A DNA stretch of 64,000 nucleotides from Acidimicrobiia bacterium (GTDB taxonomy: Bacteria; Actinomycetota; Acidimicrobiia; Acidimicrobiales; AC-14): assembly GCA_023265025.1 (NCBI GenBank), contig JAHFUP010000006.1, positions 48,581 to 112,580 on the forward strand, read 5' to 3'. This document shows, one piece after another, positions 47,147 to 54,353 of the stretch; positions within the stretch are counted from its first letter, which is position 1, and each line of letters opens with the position of its first letter. A program made the position numbers and the translations under genes. A model generated the notes under the pieces. The model was given only the letters and a program-made list of their open reading frames with translations, was not told the DNA's origin and searched no databases.

Positions 47147-47188
47147 TGGCGGGACTCACGGTAGCAGCGACGATTACGGTGGTTGGCC

Positions 47189-48019
47189 GTGCCTACCGAC
47201 AAGCGCCAGCGCCAACGCCAGAGCCAGCAGGCCCGGCAGGCGGCGATCGCCGCGGCACGGAAGCGCCAGCAGACCCGCACGCGTGCCTTCGCCGGTGCGT
47301 TCCTGGCCCTCGTGCTGATCGCCGGCATCGCCGTGCTCATCATCCCGGGCGACGACGAGGAGACGGTGACCAGCACCGGTCCCACGACCACGATGGCGGC
47401 CGGGGCGACCAAGACGCCCGTCGACCTGCCCCCGCTCGCGGCCGGCGCCTCGATCAAGGGCGACACGCCGTGCCCGCCGGCCGACGGCTCCGCCTCCCGC
47501 ACCACCGCCTTCGAGAAGGCGCCCCCGATGTGCGTCGACGTGGCCAAGGCCTACACGGCTGACATGCAGACCTCGAAGGGGCTGATGACGATCGCCCTCG
47601 ACGTCAAGAGCGCACCCAAGACGGTCAACAACTTCGTCGTCCTGGCCCGGTACAAATACTTCGACGGCATCGCCTTCCACCGGATCATCCCCGGCTTCGT
47701 TCTCCAGGGCGGCGACCCGCAGCAGACCGGGCTGGGTGGGCCGGGGTACAAGTTCGAGGACGAGCTGCCCAAGGCCGGTTCGTACAAGGTCGGGTCACTC
47801 GCCATGGCCAACTCCGGTGCCAACACCAACGGCAGCCAGTTCTTCGTCATCTCAGGCCCGACCGGCACCAGCCTCCCGCCCCAGTACTCGCTGTTCGGCC
47901 AGGTCACCCAGGGCCTCGAGGTGGTCAAGGCCATCGAGGACGTCGGCATCGCCGGCACCCAGGATGGCAAGCCGAGTGAGGTCGTCAAGATCCTGTCCGT
48001 CACCATCAAGGAGACCTGA
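47189..48019 (+). CDS. Membrane-anchored cyclophilin peptidyl-prolyl isomerase
   Basis: This protein of about 276 residues has a very basic N-terminus (KRQRQRQSQQARQAA), one membrane helix (about 32-52) and a linker. A Cys-containing segment (TPCPPADGS, PPMCVDVAKAY) precedes a cyclophilin domain (KYFDGIAFHRIIPGFVLQGGDP, SLAMANSGANTNGSQFF). The catalytic domain is outside the membrane and would help fold secreted proteins. GTG 47189 follows TACGGT by 8 nt; TTG 47183 is an alternative. A soluble paralogue follows directly. Confidence 0.9.
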   Translation: MPTDKRQRQRQSQQARQAAIAAARKRQQTRTRAFAGAFLALVLIAGIAVLIIPGDDEETVTSTGPTTTMAAGATKTPVDLPPLAAGASIKGDTPCPPADGSASRTTAFEKAPPMCVDVAKAYTADMQTSKGLMTIALDVKSAPKTVNNFVVLARYKYFDGIAFHRIIPGFVLQGGDPQQTGLGGPGYKFEDELPKAGSYKVGSLAMANSGANTNGSQFFVISGPTGTSLPPQYSLFGQVTQGLEVVKAIEDVGIAGTQDGKPSEVVKILSVTIKET

Positions 48020-48023
48020 GCCG

Positions 48024-48578
48024 ATGCCCACCGACTGCCCCGCCGCCGACGGCTCCAGCCCCAGGACCCAGAAGTTCAGCAGCCCGCCGCCGATGTGCAT
48101 CGACCCGGCCAAGAGCTACACGGCCACCATGGTCACCAACAAGGGCACGATGACCATCGCGCTGGACCCGCTGGCCGCCCCCCAGACGGTCAACAACTTC
48201 GTCTTCCTGGCCCGCTACCACTACTTCGACGGCGTGACGTTCCACCGCATCATCCCCGGCTTCGTCATCCAGGGCGGCGACCCCCAGGGCACCGGGATGG
48301 GTGGTCCCGGCTACAAGTTCGCCGACGAGCTGCCCCGGCCCGGCCGCTACGAGATGGGCTCGCTGGCCATGGCCAACGCCGGCCCCAACACCAACGGCAG
48401 CCAGTTCTTCATCATCAGCGGCCCGAGCGGCATGGCCCTCCCACCGCAGTACTCCCTGTTCGGCAAGGTCGTCTCCGGCCTCGACGTCGTGGCCGCCCTC
48501 GACCAGATCGGCACCCCCGGCGCCGGCAAGCCCAAGGAGAGGGTGTTCATGGAGTCGGTGACGATCACCGAGAGCTGA
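48024..48578 (+). CDS. Cyclophilin peptidyl-prolyl isomerase, soluble paralogue
   Basis: The 184-residue protein repeats the Cys-flanked segment (TDCPAADGSSPRTQKF, PPMCIDPAKSY) and cyclophilin domain (YFDGVTFHRIIPGFVIQGGDP) of the gene 4 nt upstream but lacks signal and membrane anchor. Tandem duplication followed by loss of the anchor is the simplest account. AAGGAG precedes ATG 48024 by 9 nt. It catalyses proline isomerisation, presumably in the cytoplasm. Confidence 0.9.
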   Translation: MPTDCPAADGSSPRTQKFSSPPPMCIDPAKSYTATMVTNKGTMTIALDPLAAPQTVNNFVFLARYHYFDGVTFHRIIPGFVIQGGDPQGTGMGGPGYKFADELPRPGRYEMGSLAMANAGPNTNGSQFFIISGPSGMALPPQYSLFGKVVSGLDVVAALDQIGTPGAGKPKERVFMESVTITES

Positions 48579-48603
48579 TCCCCCACGGCGCACCGCGCGG
48601 GGT

Positions 48604-50055
48604 TCAGATCCTCGTCCACCCCTGGACGGCGAAGAACAGGCCGGCGCCCAGGACGACGGTGGCGGTGACCGCCGGGATGGCCCGGGTCAGCAGGGTCACC
48701 CGGGCCGGGCTGGCGGTGGCCATTCGGGCGGCAATGCCGGCCTGGGCCCGGTGCAGGAGCAGGGCGGTGGCCAGGAGGGTGCCGGCCATGCCGGCGCCGT
48801 AGGCGCCGACCAGGACGACGCCGAACCACACCCGCCGGAGGGCGATGGCGCCCAGGAGCACCACCAGGGCCGACGGGCTCGGCAGCAGGCCCCCGACGAA
48901 GCCCATGCCGACCAGCCCGGGGCGGCCGTAGGGGGCCGAGAGGGCGGCGTGGGGGTGGAGGTGCTTGTGGCCGTGCGGGTGGCCGTGCTCGTGGGCGGAG
49001 CCGGCACCGGTACGCGCCGCCCGGTACAGCAGGCCGGCGCCGATGCCGGCCAACAAGAGCCCGCTGACCAGGCCGAGCCACGGGTAGACGGTCTCGGCGG
49101 CCAGGCTGGTGGACGCCGAGAGGACCAGCCCCAGGAGGAGCACGCCGGCCGTATGGGTGACCGCCATCGTCGCCCCGATCAGCAGGGCGTCGCCGAACGT
49201 GCCGTCCCGCCCGACCAGGTAGGCGGCCATGAGCGTCTTCCCGTGGCCGGGGGCGAGGGCGTGGGCCGCCCCGAGCACGACCGACAGCCCGACGGCCAGG
49301 AAGGCGAAGCCGGCGGTGAGGTGCCGGCGGGCGACCAGGTCCATGAACGACCGGCTGAAGCGGTCGACGCCACGGGCGCCCACCGCCGGGGCCGGGGCCG
49401 GCGCCGGCCGCCCGCCGGCGAGCGCCGGGCCGCCCGGGCGCACGGTGAAGGTGGCCGCCCGCTGGTCGAGCGGGGACTGCAGCAGGTCGGCGGGGTAGTC
49501 GGTCAGTCGCCCGCTGAGGCTCTCGGAGGGGACGGTGCTCTCGGCCAGCTGTGTGCGGTCACCGGCGGCGACGATCTCCCGCCAGCCGACGCGGTCGTCG
49601 TAGTTGCGGTTTCGGTACTCCACCCGCCGGGCGCCGCCGGCCTCGCCCAGCGTGGCGACGAGCGGACAGGTCAGCCGGAGCGTCGGCAAGCCGCCGGCGC
49701 CGGCCGGGAAGACCACCTCGCCGGCGCCGGCCCGCACCGGCGCCGGCCGCCCGTCCACCATCACGTCGACCCGCCCGGCGGCGTCGCGGCACGCCCGAGC
49801 GGCGTAGGCCGACGACTCGGCGTCGCTGACGGCGCCGTCGCCGTCGGCGTCGACCTCACGCCGGGCCTGGAACGTGGGGATCTCGGCCATGTCCACCACC
49901 AGGTCGATCCCGATACGGTCCGGCTCGACGTACAGGCCGCTGTACACGTTGACGGTGAAGTTCCCGAGTGGGTGGGCGCCGGCCTCCCCCGCCGGCCCGA
50001 GGGCCAGCGTCAGGGCCGCGGCGACGGCCAGTGCCGCGGCCCACCTCCGGGGCAC
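48604..50055 (-). CDS. NicO/RcnA-like nickel-cobalt transporter fusion
   Basis: The 483-residue protein has a signal-like start ending AGAHPLGNFTVN. An extracytoplasmic beta domain (about 28-215) contains an EF-hand-like DADGDGAVSDAE. A six-helix NicO domain follows (HALAPGHGKTLMAAYLVG) with a His-rich loop (HEHGHPHGHKHLHPH) and a second conserved block GFVGGLLPSPSALVVLLGA. NicO proteins move Ni2+ or Co2+. It is last in an operon with a TPR protein (2-nt gap) and a DUF4331 protein. Confidence 0.85.
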   Translation of the reverse strand: MPRRWAAALAVAAALTLALGPAGEAGAHPLGNFTVNVYSGLYVEPDRIGIDLVVDMAEIPTFQARREVDADGDGAVSDAESSAYAARACRDAAGRVDVMVDGRPAPVRAGAGEVVFPAGAGGLPTLRLTCPLVATLGEAGGARRVEYRNRNYDDRVGWREIVAAGDRTQLAESTVPSESLSGRLTDYPADLLQSPLDQRAATFTVRPGGPALAGGRPAPAPAPAVGARGVDRFSRSFMDLVARRHLTAGFAFLAVGLSVVLGAAHALAPGHGKTLMAAYLVGRDGTFGDALLIGATMAVTHTAGVLLLGLVLSASTSLAAETVYPWLGLVSGLLLAGIGAGLLYRAARTGAGSAHEHGHPHGHKHLHPHAALSAPYGRPGLVGMGFVGGLLPSPSALVVLLGAIALRRVWFGVVLVGAYGAGMAGTLLATALLLHRAQAGIAARMATASPARVTLLTRAIPAVTATVVLGAGLFFAVQGWTRI

Positions 50056-50057
50056 GG

Positions 50058-51353
50058 TCAGCTCCGGGCCGACAGTGACGCCAGCGCGGTCCGGGCCCGC
50101 CCAGCCTGGAGCGGGTCGAACTCCGGGCTCAGGGCCAGCGCCTGGGACAGCTCGGAACGGGCCCGCACCGCGTCGCCCTGGGCCTTGGCGATCATGCCCG
50201 AGTGGTAGAGCAGCCGGGCGTCGGCCGTATTGGCCCGGCGGGCGTCGTCGCTCGCCGACCGGGCCTCGGCCAGCCGCCCGGCCTTGAACAGCGCCCAGGC
50301 GTAGGTGTCGTACCCGAAGACGTCCTTCCGCACCTGCAGCTCGGCCTCGCTGAGGCGGAGGGCGTCGTCGGCCCGGGTGTCGTGGTCGGCGTAGAACAGC
50401 GCCAGCACCCGGTTGTACGCCCGCCGGTTGAGCACCCCGAGCGTGCCCGTGAGCTCGACGGTCCCGTAGGCATCGGCCGCCCGGTCCGCCTTTCCCTCCG
50501 TCTGGTATAGGTCGCCCAGCGCGGCGAGGGTGGCCGGGTCGGGCAGCACGGCGACGGCCTGCTCGAATCGGCGGATGGCGTCGGCCCGCTTCCCCAGGGC
50601 GGCCTGGGCCCGGCCCAGGCCCGCGAGCGCGACGAAGGAACCGGGCGTCTCCTCCAGGGCGGCGGCGAACAGGCGGGCCGCGTCGGGGTAGTGGCCGGTG
50701 TCGAGCTCGACCTGGCCGCGGTAGGCGACGTAGACGGTCAGGCTGGCGCCGCCCAGGGCCGTGGCCCGGGCCAGGCCCTCGGCCTCGCCGGCCAGGCGCC
50801 GCGCGTCGTCCGGCCGGCCCTGCACGTACGCCAGCCGGGCCTGACGGATGACGGTCGCCGGAGCGTCGGGCCTGGCCGCCACCAGCCCCGCGTAGGCGGC
50901 CGCGGCCTCGTCGTAGGCGCCGAGCTCGAGGTGGGCGTCGCCGGCGGTCGCCAGGGCGCCGAGGTTCGACCGCTCGCCGGCGAGGACGCTCTCGGCCAGC
51001 GCCAGCGCGCCGGCGAAGTCGTGATTGGCGTATCGCACCGACGCCAGCAGGATGCGGGCGTCGGGGTCGGACGGGGCCAGCTCGAGGGCCCGGTCGGCGG
51101 CGATCCCCGCCGAGGCGTAGCTCCTGAGGTCGCCCTCGTTCCGCGCCCGCTCGAGGTAGAGCTGGCCCAGCTGGGTGTACCGGTCGGCGGTCGGCGCGAC
51201 CCGCACGTCGGCCTCCAACGCGCCGATCAAGCGGGCCACCTCCTCACGGTTCGCCGTCGCCGCGTACCCTCCCGAACGCGACAGGCCGGCCCGAGGCCCC
51301 CGGCCGTCCCACCGCAGGTAGCTCGTGGTCACGACCGTCGCCGTGACCACCAC
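50058..51353 (-). CDS. Membrane-anchored tetratricopeptide repeat protein
   Basis: This protein of about 431 residues consists of an N-terminal hydrophobic segment followed by 9-10 TPR-like helical pairs (for example GALATAGDAHLELGAYDEAAAAYAGLVAARPD and FVALAGLGRAQAALGKRADAIRRFEQAVAVLPD). The first canonical start (GTG 51353) cuts into the hydrophobic segment. The frame stays open to a CTG at 51399-51401 that overlaps the DUF4331 stop (CTGA) and would add SHSPRRRTGARLGVL. It is the middle gene of the DUF4331-TPR-NicO operon and probably a scaffold. Confidence 0.8.
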   Translation of the reverse strand: MVVTATVVTTSYLRWDGRGPRAGLSRSGGYAATANREEVARLIGALEADVRVAPTADRYTQLGQLYLERARNEGDLRSYASAGIAADRALELAPSDPDARILLASVRYANHDFAGALALAESVLAGERSNLGALATAGDAHLELGAYDEAAAAYAGLVAARPDAPATVIRQARLAYVQGRPDDARRLAGEAEGLARATALGGASLTVYVAYRGQVELDTGHYPDAARLFAAALEETPGSFVALAGLGRAQAALGKRADAIRRFEQAVAVLPDPATLAALGDLYQTEGKADRAADAYGTVELTGTLGVLNRRAYNRVLALFYADHDTRADDALRLSEAELQVRKDVFGYDTYAWALFKAGRLAEARSASDDARRANTADARLLYHSGMIAKAQGDAVRARSELSQALALSPEFDPLQAGRARTALASLSARS

Positions 51354-51397
51354 CAGGACGCCGAGGCGAGCGCCCGTCCTCCGGCGGGGGCTGTGGC

Positions 51398-52549
51398 TCA
51401 GTGGGGGGCGCCGAGGAACGGGAAGGTCGACCGGTAGTCGCCGTGGGGGCCGACGCAGTCGGTCGTGACCAGGCCGTTGGTGACGAGGGGCAACTCGTTG
51501 TCAATGACGTCGTCCCTGAGCGACCGGCCGTTGAAGACCCCGTCGGTCGTGGCGTTGGCCGGGTTGAACGGGAGGACGTCGGGGAGGATGATGTCGGCGA
51601 TCGCCCCCCGCGTCGCGGGCGGCCGCGACGGGATCCCGGCCAGGGACTGGGCCAGGCCGTCGAACCGGCTGAGCACCAGGATCACGTTGTCGCGGAACGT
51701 GTGCCCGTCGGCGGTCGCCGACGTGCGGTCGAGCGACGGGTCGGGAATGGCGTTGAACAGGTTCTTGTCCAGGTCGTTGCCCTCGTCGAGCAGGGCCTTG
51801 AACCCGTTGAACACGGTGTTGATGGCGGGCCGGCCCATCCGGTCGATCGTCGGCCCCGAGCCGCCGATCGAGCTTGACCGCACCGTGGCCGCCCAGACGC
51901 CGCCCCCGCCGCCGAGCGAGGCGCTCGGAATCTCGAGGACGATCGCATTGGTGTTGAAGTTGGCGAACGTGTCGATCCCCGTGGTCGACGCGCAGGCCTG
52001 GCGACCGGTCTCGCCGTGGAGGTTCAGGGGCAGGATCCGCTGGTCGAGCCGGGCCTGGACGGTGTTGTTGAACGCCACCAGGTCGAAGAAGAACGGGTCG
52101 GACACCTTGCCGGCGAAGGCCCGGCCGCTGGAGAAGGTGGCGGCGGTGTTCGTGCGGCCCTGGCCGAGACGGCTGATCCTCGCCCCATCCGATTGGAAGA
52201 CGGCGAAGGGCTGCACGCCGGGCGCGATCGACCCGTAGAACTGGAAGGTGAAGGTGATGGCGCCGACGTGGACGTTGTAGAGCACGTCGGTGCCGTAGGT
52301 CGGGTCGGTGGTGACCGCGCCGAGGGCCGGGTGGGTGGTGACGGCGAGCACGCTGCGGTCCGGGAACTCGGGCGACCGGAAGGCGTAGACGTCGGCGATG
52401 TCGGCGTCGTTGCGGTTGCCGGGCGACTTGAAGCTGCCGGGCGCGTCGAAGTGGTCGGCGGCCTGGATCAGGTTCGGTGCCGCGCCTGTGACCATGGCCA
52501 GTGCCGAGAGCACCACGCCGACAGCCAACGCGAACGGTGACTTCTTCAC
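51398..52549 (-). CDS. DUF4331 secreted protein
   Basis: The 383-residue protein has a signal peptide (VKKSPFALAVGVVLSALAMVTGAAP). It begins its mature part with the DUF4331 signature ADHFDAPG, then NRNDADIADVYAFRSPEF, with later DPFFFDLVAFN and FNGFKALLDEGNDLDKNLFNAIPD. The family is widespread in Actinobacteria and Acidobacteria, and its function is unknown. GGGAGG lies 5 nt before GTG 52549; the longer ORF is rejected. It heads an operon with the TPR and NicO genes. Confidence 0.86.
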   Translation of the reverse strand: MKKSPFALAVGVVLSALAMVTGAAPNLIQAADHFDAPGSFKSPGNRNDADIADVYAFRSPEFPDRSVLAVTTHPALGAVTTDPTYGTDVLYNVHVGAITFTFQFYGSIAPGVQPFAVFQSDGARISRLGQGRTNTAATFSSGRAFAGKVSDPFFFDLVAFNNTVQARLDQRILPLNLHGETGRQACASTTGIDTFANFNTNAIVLEIPSASLGGGGGVWAATVRSSSIGGSGPTIDRMGRPAINTVFNGFKALLDEGNDLDKNLFNAIPDPSLDRTSATADGHTFRDNVILVLSRFDGLAQSLAGIPSRPPATRGAIADIILPDVLPFNPANATTDGVFNGRSLRDDVIDNELPLVTNGLVTTDCVGPHGDYRSTFPFLGAPH

Positions 52550-52642
52550 CTCGTCCTCCCGCCTGTTCGGAAGCCCGCCGTCGCTTTGGACGAGCCCGGT
52601 CCCAGCTGAATCGCCCGATCGCCGGCGACGCAACGTACCCGG

Positions 52643-52671
52643 ATTATCCACCCCTACGCGCCAACGCGCAA
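52643..52671 (-). promoter_or_regulatory. Promoter candidate for the DUF4331-TPR-NicO operon
   Basis: On the minus strand TTGCGC and GATAAT are separated by exactly 17 nt, about 90 nt upstream of GTG 52549. This is the best sigma70-like promoter I see in the window. Confidence 0.55.
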
Positions 52672-52683
52672 GAGTGATGCCGC

Positions 52684-53349
52684 TCAGCCGGGAAGGGCCT
52701 CGACGCCGGCCTCGTGGCCATCCTGGAACACCACCACGTCGCCCACGCCGGCGACCGTCCAAGCGCCGTCGCGACCTCGGATCAGCGCGGTGCGCTCGTC
52801 GATGCCGACGATCGGGAGGCCCTTGGGGGCCAGGGTGATGGTGCGCTTGGCCTTTTCCTCCGACCACGTGTTGTGGTGGGGGATGATCGCTACCTGGGCC
52901 AGCAGGCCGAGGCCCAGGGTGAACGCGCCGCCCCGGGGGTCGACCATCGGGTCGCAGAGGGCCATGGCGCCGGCGGACGAGCCGGCGAGGACGGCGCCGC
53001 CCTCCCAGGCCTGGCGGAGGGCGTCCCACGCGGCCGAGTCCTTGAGCACCGACCTCAGGTGCAGCGGCGAGCCGCCGGACAGGTAGATGAACCGGGCGTC
53101 ACGGATGGCGGCCACGTTGGCCTCGTCCTCGGCGTCGGGACGGGCCAGGACCATGAGCCCGCGGACCTTGCCGCCGAGGCCGGCGAACCACTCGGAGGCC
53201 CACTCGACCGACCGCTCGGGGTGCTCATAGGCGGCGGCGGTCGGGAGGACGAGGACTTCGTCGGCACCGCCGTCGGCCAGCAGGATGCGGTCGAACGTGC
53301 ACCCCTCACGCCACTCGGCGCCACCGACGAGAGCCAAAGGTCCGGGCAT
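52684..53349 (-). CDS. Peptidase S51 (cyanophycinase/dipeptidase E-like)
   Basis: The 221-residue serine peptidase has the class I glutamine amidotransferase-like fold with nucleophile Ser125 in AGSSAGAM. YLSGGSPLHL and IIPHHNTWSEE (probable His) are consistent with cyanophycinase-type enzymes that cleave Asp-containing peptides. Whether cyanophycin is the substrate is unknown. ATG 53349 follows TAGTTT by 6 nt, indicating a leaderless mRNA. It is divergent from the acetyltransferase. Confidence 0.86.
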   Translation of the reverse strand: MPGPLALVGGAEWREGCTFDRILLADGGADEVLVLPTAAAYEHPERSVEWASEWFAGLGGKVRGLMVLARPDAEDEANVAAIRDARFIYLSGGSPLHLRSVLKDSAAWDALRQAWEGGAVLAGSSAGAMALCDPMVDPRGGAFTLGLGLLAQVAIIPHHNTWSEEKAKRTITLAPKGLPIVGIDERTALIRGRDGAWTVAGVGDVVVFQDGHEAGVEALPG

Positions 53350-53355
53350 CGGGTC

Positions 53356-53361
53356 AAACTA
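53356..53361 (-). promoter_or_regulatory. Leaderless -10 box for the S51 peptidase
   Basis: TAGTTT lies 6 nt before ATG 53349 on the minus strand. Confidence 0.45.
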
Positions 53362-53367
53362 GCGCCC

Positions 53368-53901
53368 GTGCTCCAGGGGGACCATGTGACGCTGCGGCCA
53401 GTGACGGTGGACGACGTGCCGGTGCTGGCCGGCTTCTTCGCCATCCCCGAGGTGGCCGAGTGGTGGCCAGGGGAGAACGAGGAGCGGCTGCGAGCCGCGC
53501 TCGAGGACGACGACGGCGTCGGCCTGGTCGTCGAGGTCGACGGGGGAATGATCGGCTACATCCAGTACTTCGAGGAGACCGACCCGGACTACCGCCACGC
53601 CACCATCGACATCACCCTCCACCCCGACTGGTGCAACCGGGGCCTGGGCACCGACGCCCTCCGCACTCTGGCCCGGCACCTGTTCGACGACCGTGGCCAC
53701 CACCGGATCACGCTCGACCCGGCGGTCATCAATGTCCGGGCCATCGCGTCGTACCGCAAGGTCGGATTCCGCGACGTCGGCGTGATGCGGCGCTACGAGC
53801 GAGCCAACGACGGGACGTGGCGGGACAGCCTGCTCATGGATCTGTTGGCCGAGGAGCTGATTTCTTCGCCGCCAGCTTCGCCGACACGGCCTTCTTCGTA
53901 G
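53368..53901 (+). CDS. GNAT acetyltransferase (AAC(6')/RimJ-like)
   Basis: The 177-residue protein has the GNAT fold: VTLRPVTVDDVPVLAGFFAIPEVAEWWPG, the acetyl-CoA loop CNRGLGTDALRTLARHLF and NVRAIASYRKVGFRDVGV. The N-terminal LRPVTxDDxxxLxxF-WW pattern is like AAC(6')-type and other GNAT proteins, so an aminoglycoside or other small amine is possible but unproven. GTG start 53368. Its 3' end overlaps the convergent next gene by 68 nt. Confidence 0.82.
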   Translation: MLQGDHVTLRPVTVDDVPVLAGFFAIPEVAEWWPGENEERLRAALEDDDGVGLVVEVDGGMIGYIQYFEETDPDYRHATIDITLHPDWCNRGLGTDALRTLARHLFDDRGHHRITLDPAVINVRAIASYRKVGFRDVGVMRRYERANDGTWRDSLLMDLLAEELISSPPASPTRPSS

Positions 53902-54283
53902 GGGGCGGCTTCTCGAGATCGGCCGCCGGCGGCGCGGGGTCGTCGATGTCGCCCAGGCGGGCGATGTAGAAGCCGACCTGCGGCGGGATCGACGCGGTCA
54001 GGTACATCTCGGAGATCCGGTAGAGCGAGCCCTTGTCCTTGAGCGCCTTGTTGGTCTTCTCCTGGGCTGCGGTGGCGTGGATGATCAGGTCGGCCAGCAG
54101 GCCGGGGTTGACCCGCTCGATGAAGGCGTTGATGGCCGCGCCGGCCCGGGCCGACGGTGGCGGGGGCGCCAGCAGCGCGCCGGGGTCGGCGCCGTCGGCG
54201 TCCTCGGCCGGCGCCGGCCGCTCGCCCAGCATGCCCGCCCGGGCCTGCTCGGCGGTCTGGCGGGCCTTGTCCATCAGTCCCAT
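53834..54283 (-). CDS. Conserved small soluble protein, unknown function
   Basis: The 149-residue protein begins GLMDKARQTAEQARAGM. It has a central helical region (RAGAAINAFIERVNPGLLADLIIHATAAQEKTNKALKDKGSLYRISEMYLTASIPPQVGFYIARLG) and a Pro/Lys/Ala-rich tail. GAGGAGG precedes ATG 54283 by 5 nt, which supports its reality despite the 68-nt overlap with the acetyltransferase. No family name can be given. Confidence 0.68.
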   Translation of the reverse strand: MGLMDKARQTAEQARAGMLGERPAPAEDADGADPGALLAPPPPSARAGAAINAFIERVNPGLLADLIIHATAAQEKTNKALKDKGSLYRISEMYLTASIPPQVGFYIARLGDIDDPAPPAADLEKPPPTKKAVSAKLAAKKSAPRPTDP

Positions 54284-54341
54284 GGCGACCTCCTCGGTGT
54301 CCTGTTCCCAGTAGTACCGGAATCCGGAGGGGTACGGGCGC

Positions 54342-54347
54342 TAACGT
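54342..54347 (+). promoter_or_regulatory. Leaderless -10 box for the membrane hydrolase
   Basis: TAACGT lies 6 nt before GTG 54354. Confidence 0.45.
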
Positions 54348-54353
54348 CCCCGC

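Noticed and set aside
52684-53349. Cyanophycin metabolism
   Set aside because: S51 peptidases have several substrates and no cyanophycin synthetase is present in the window.
53368-53901. Aminoglycoside resistance gene
   Set aside because: The fold resembles AAC(6')-type GNAT proteins, but substrate residues cannot be judged by eye and no resistance context exists.
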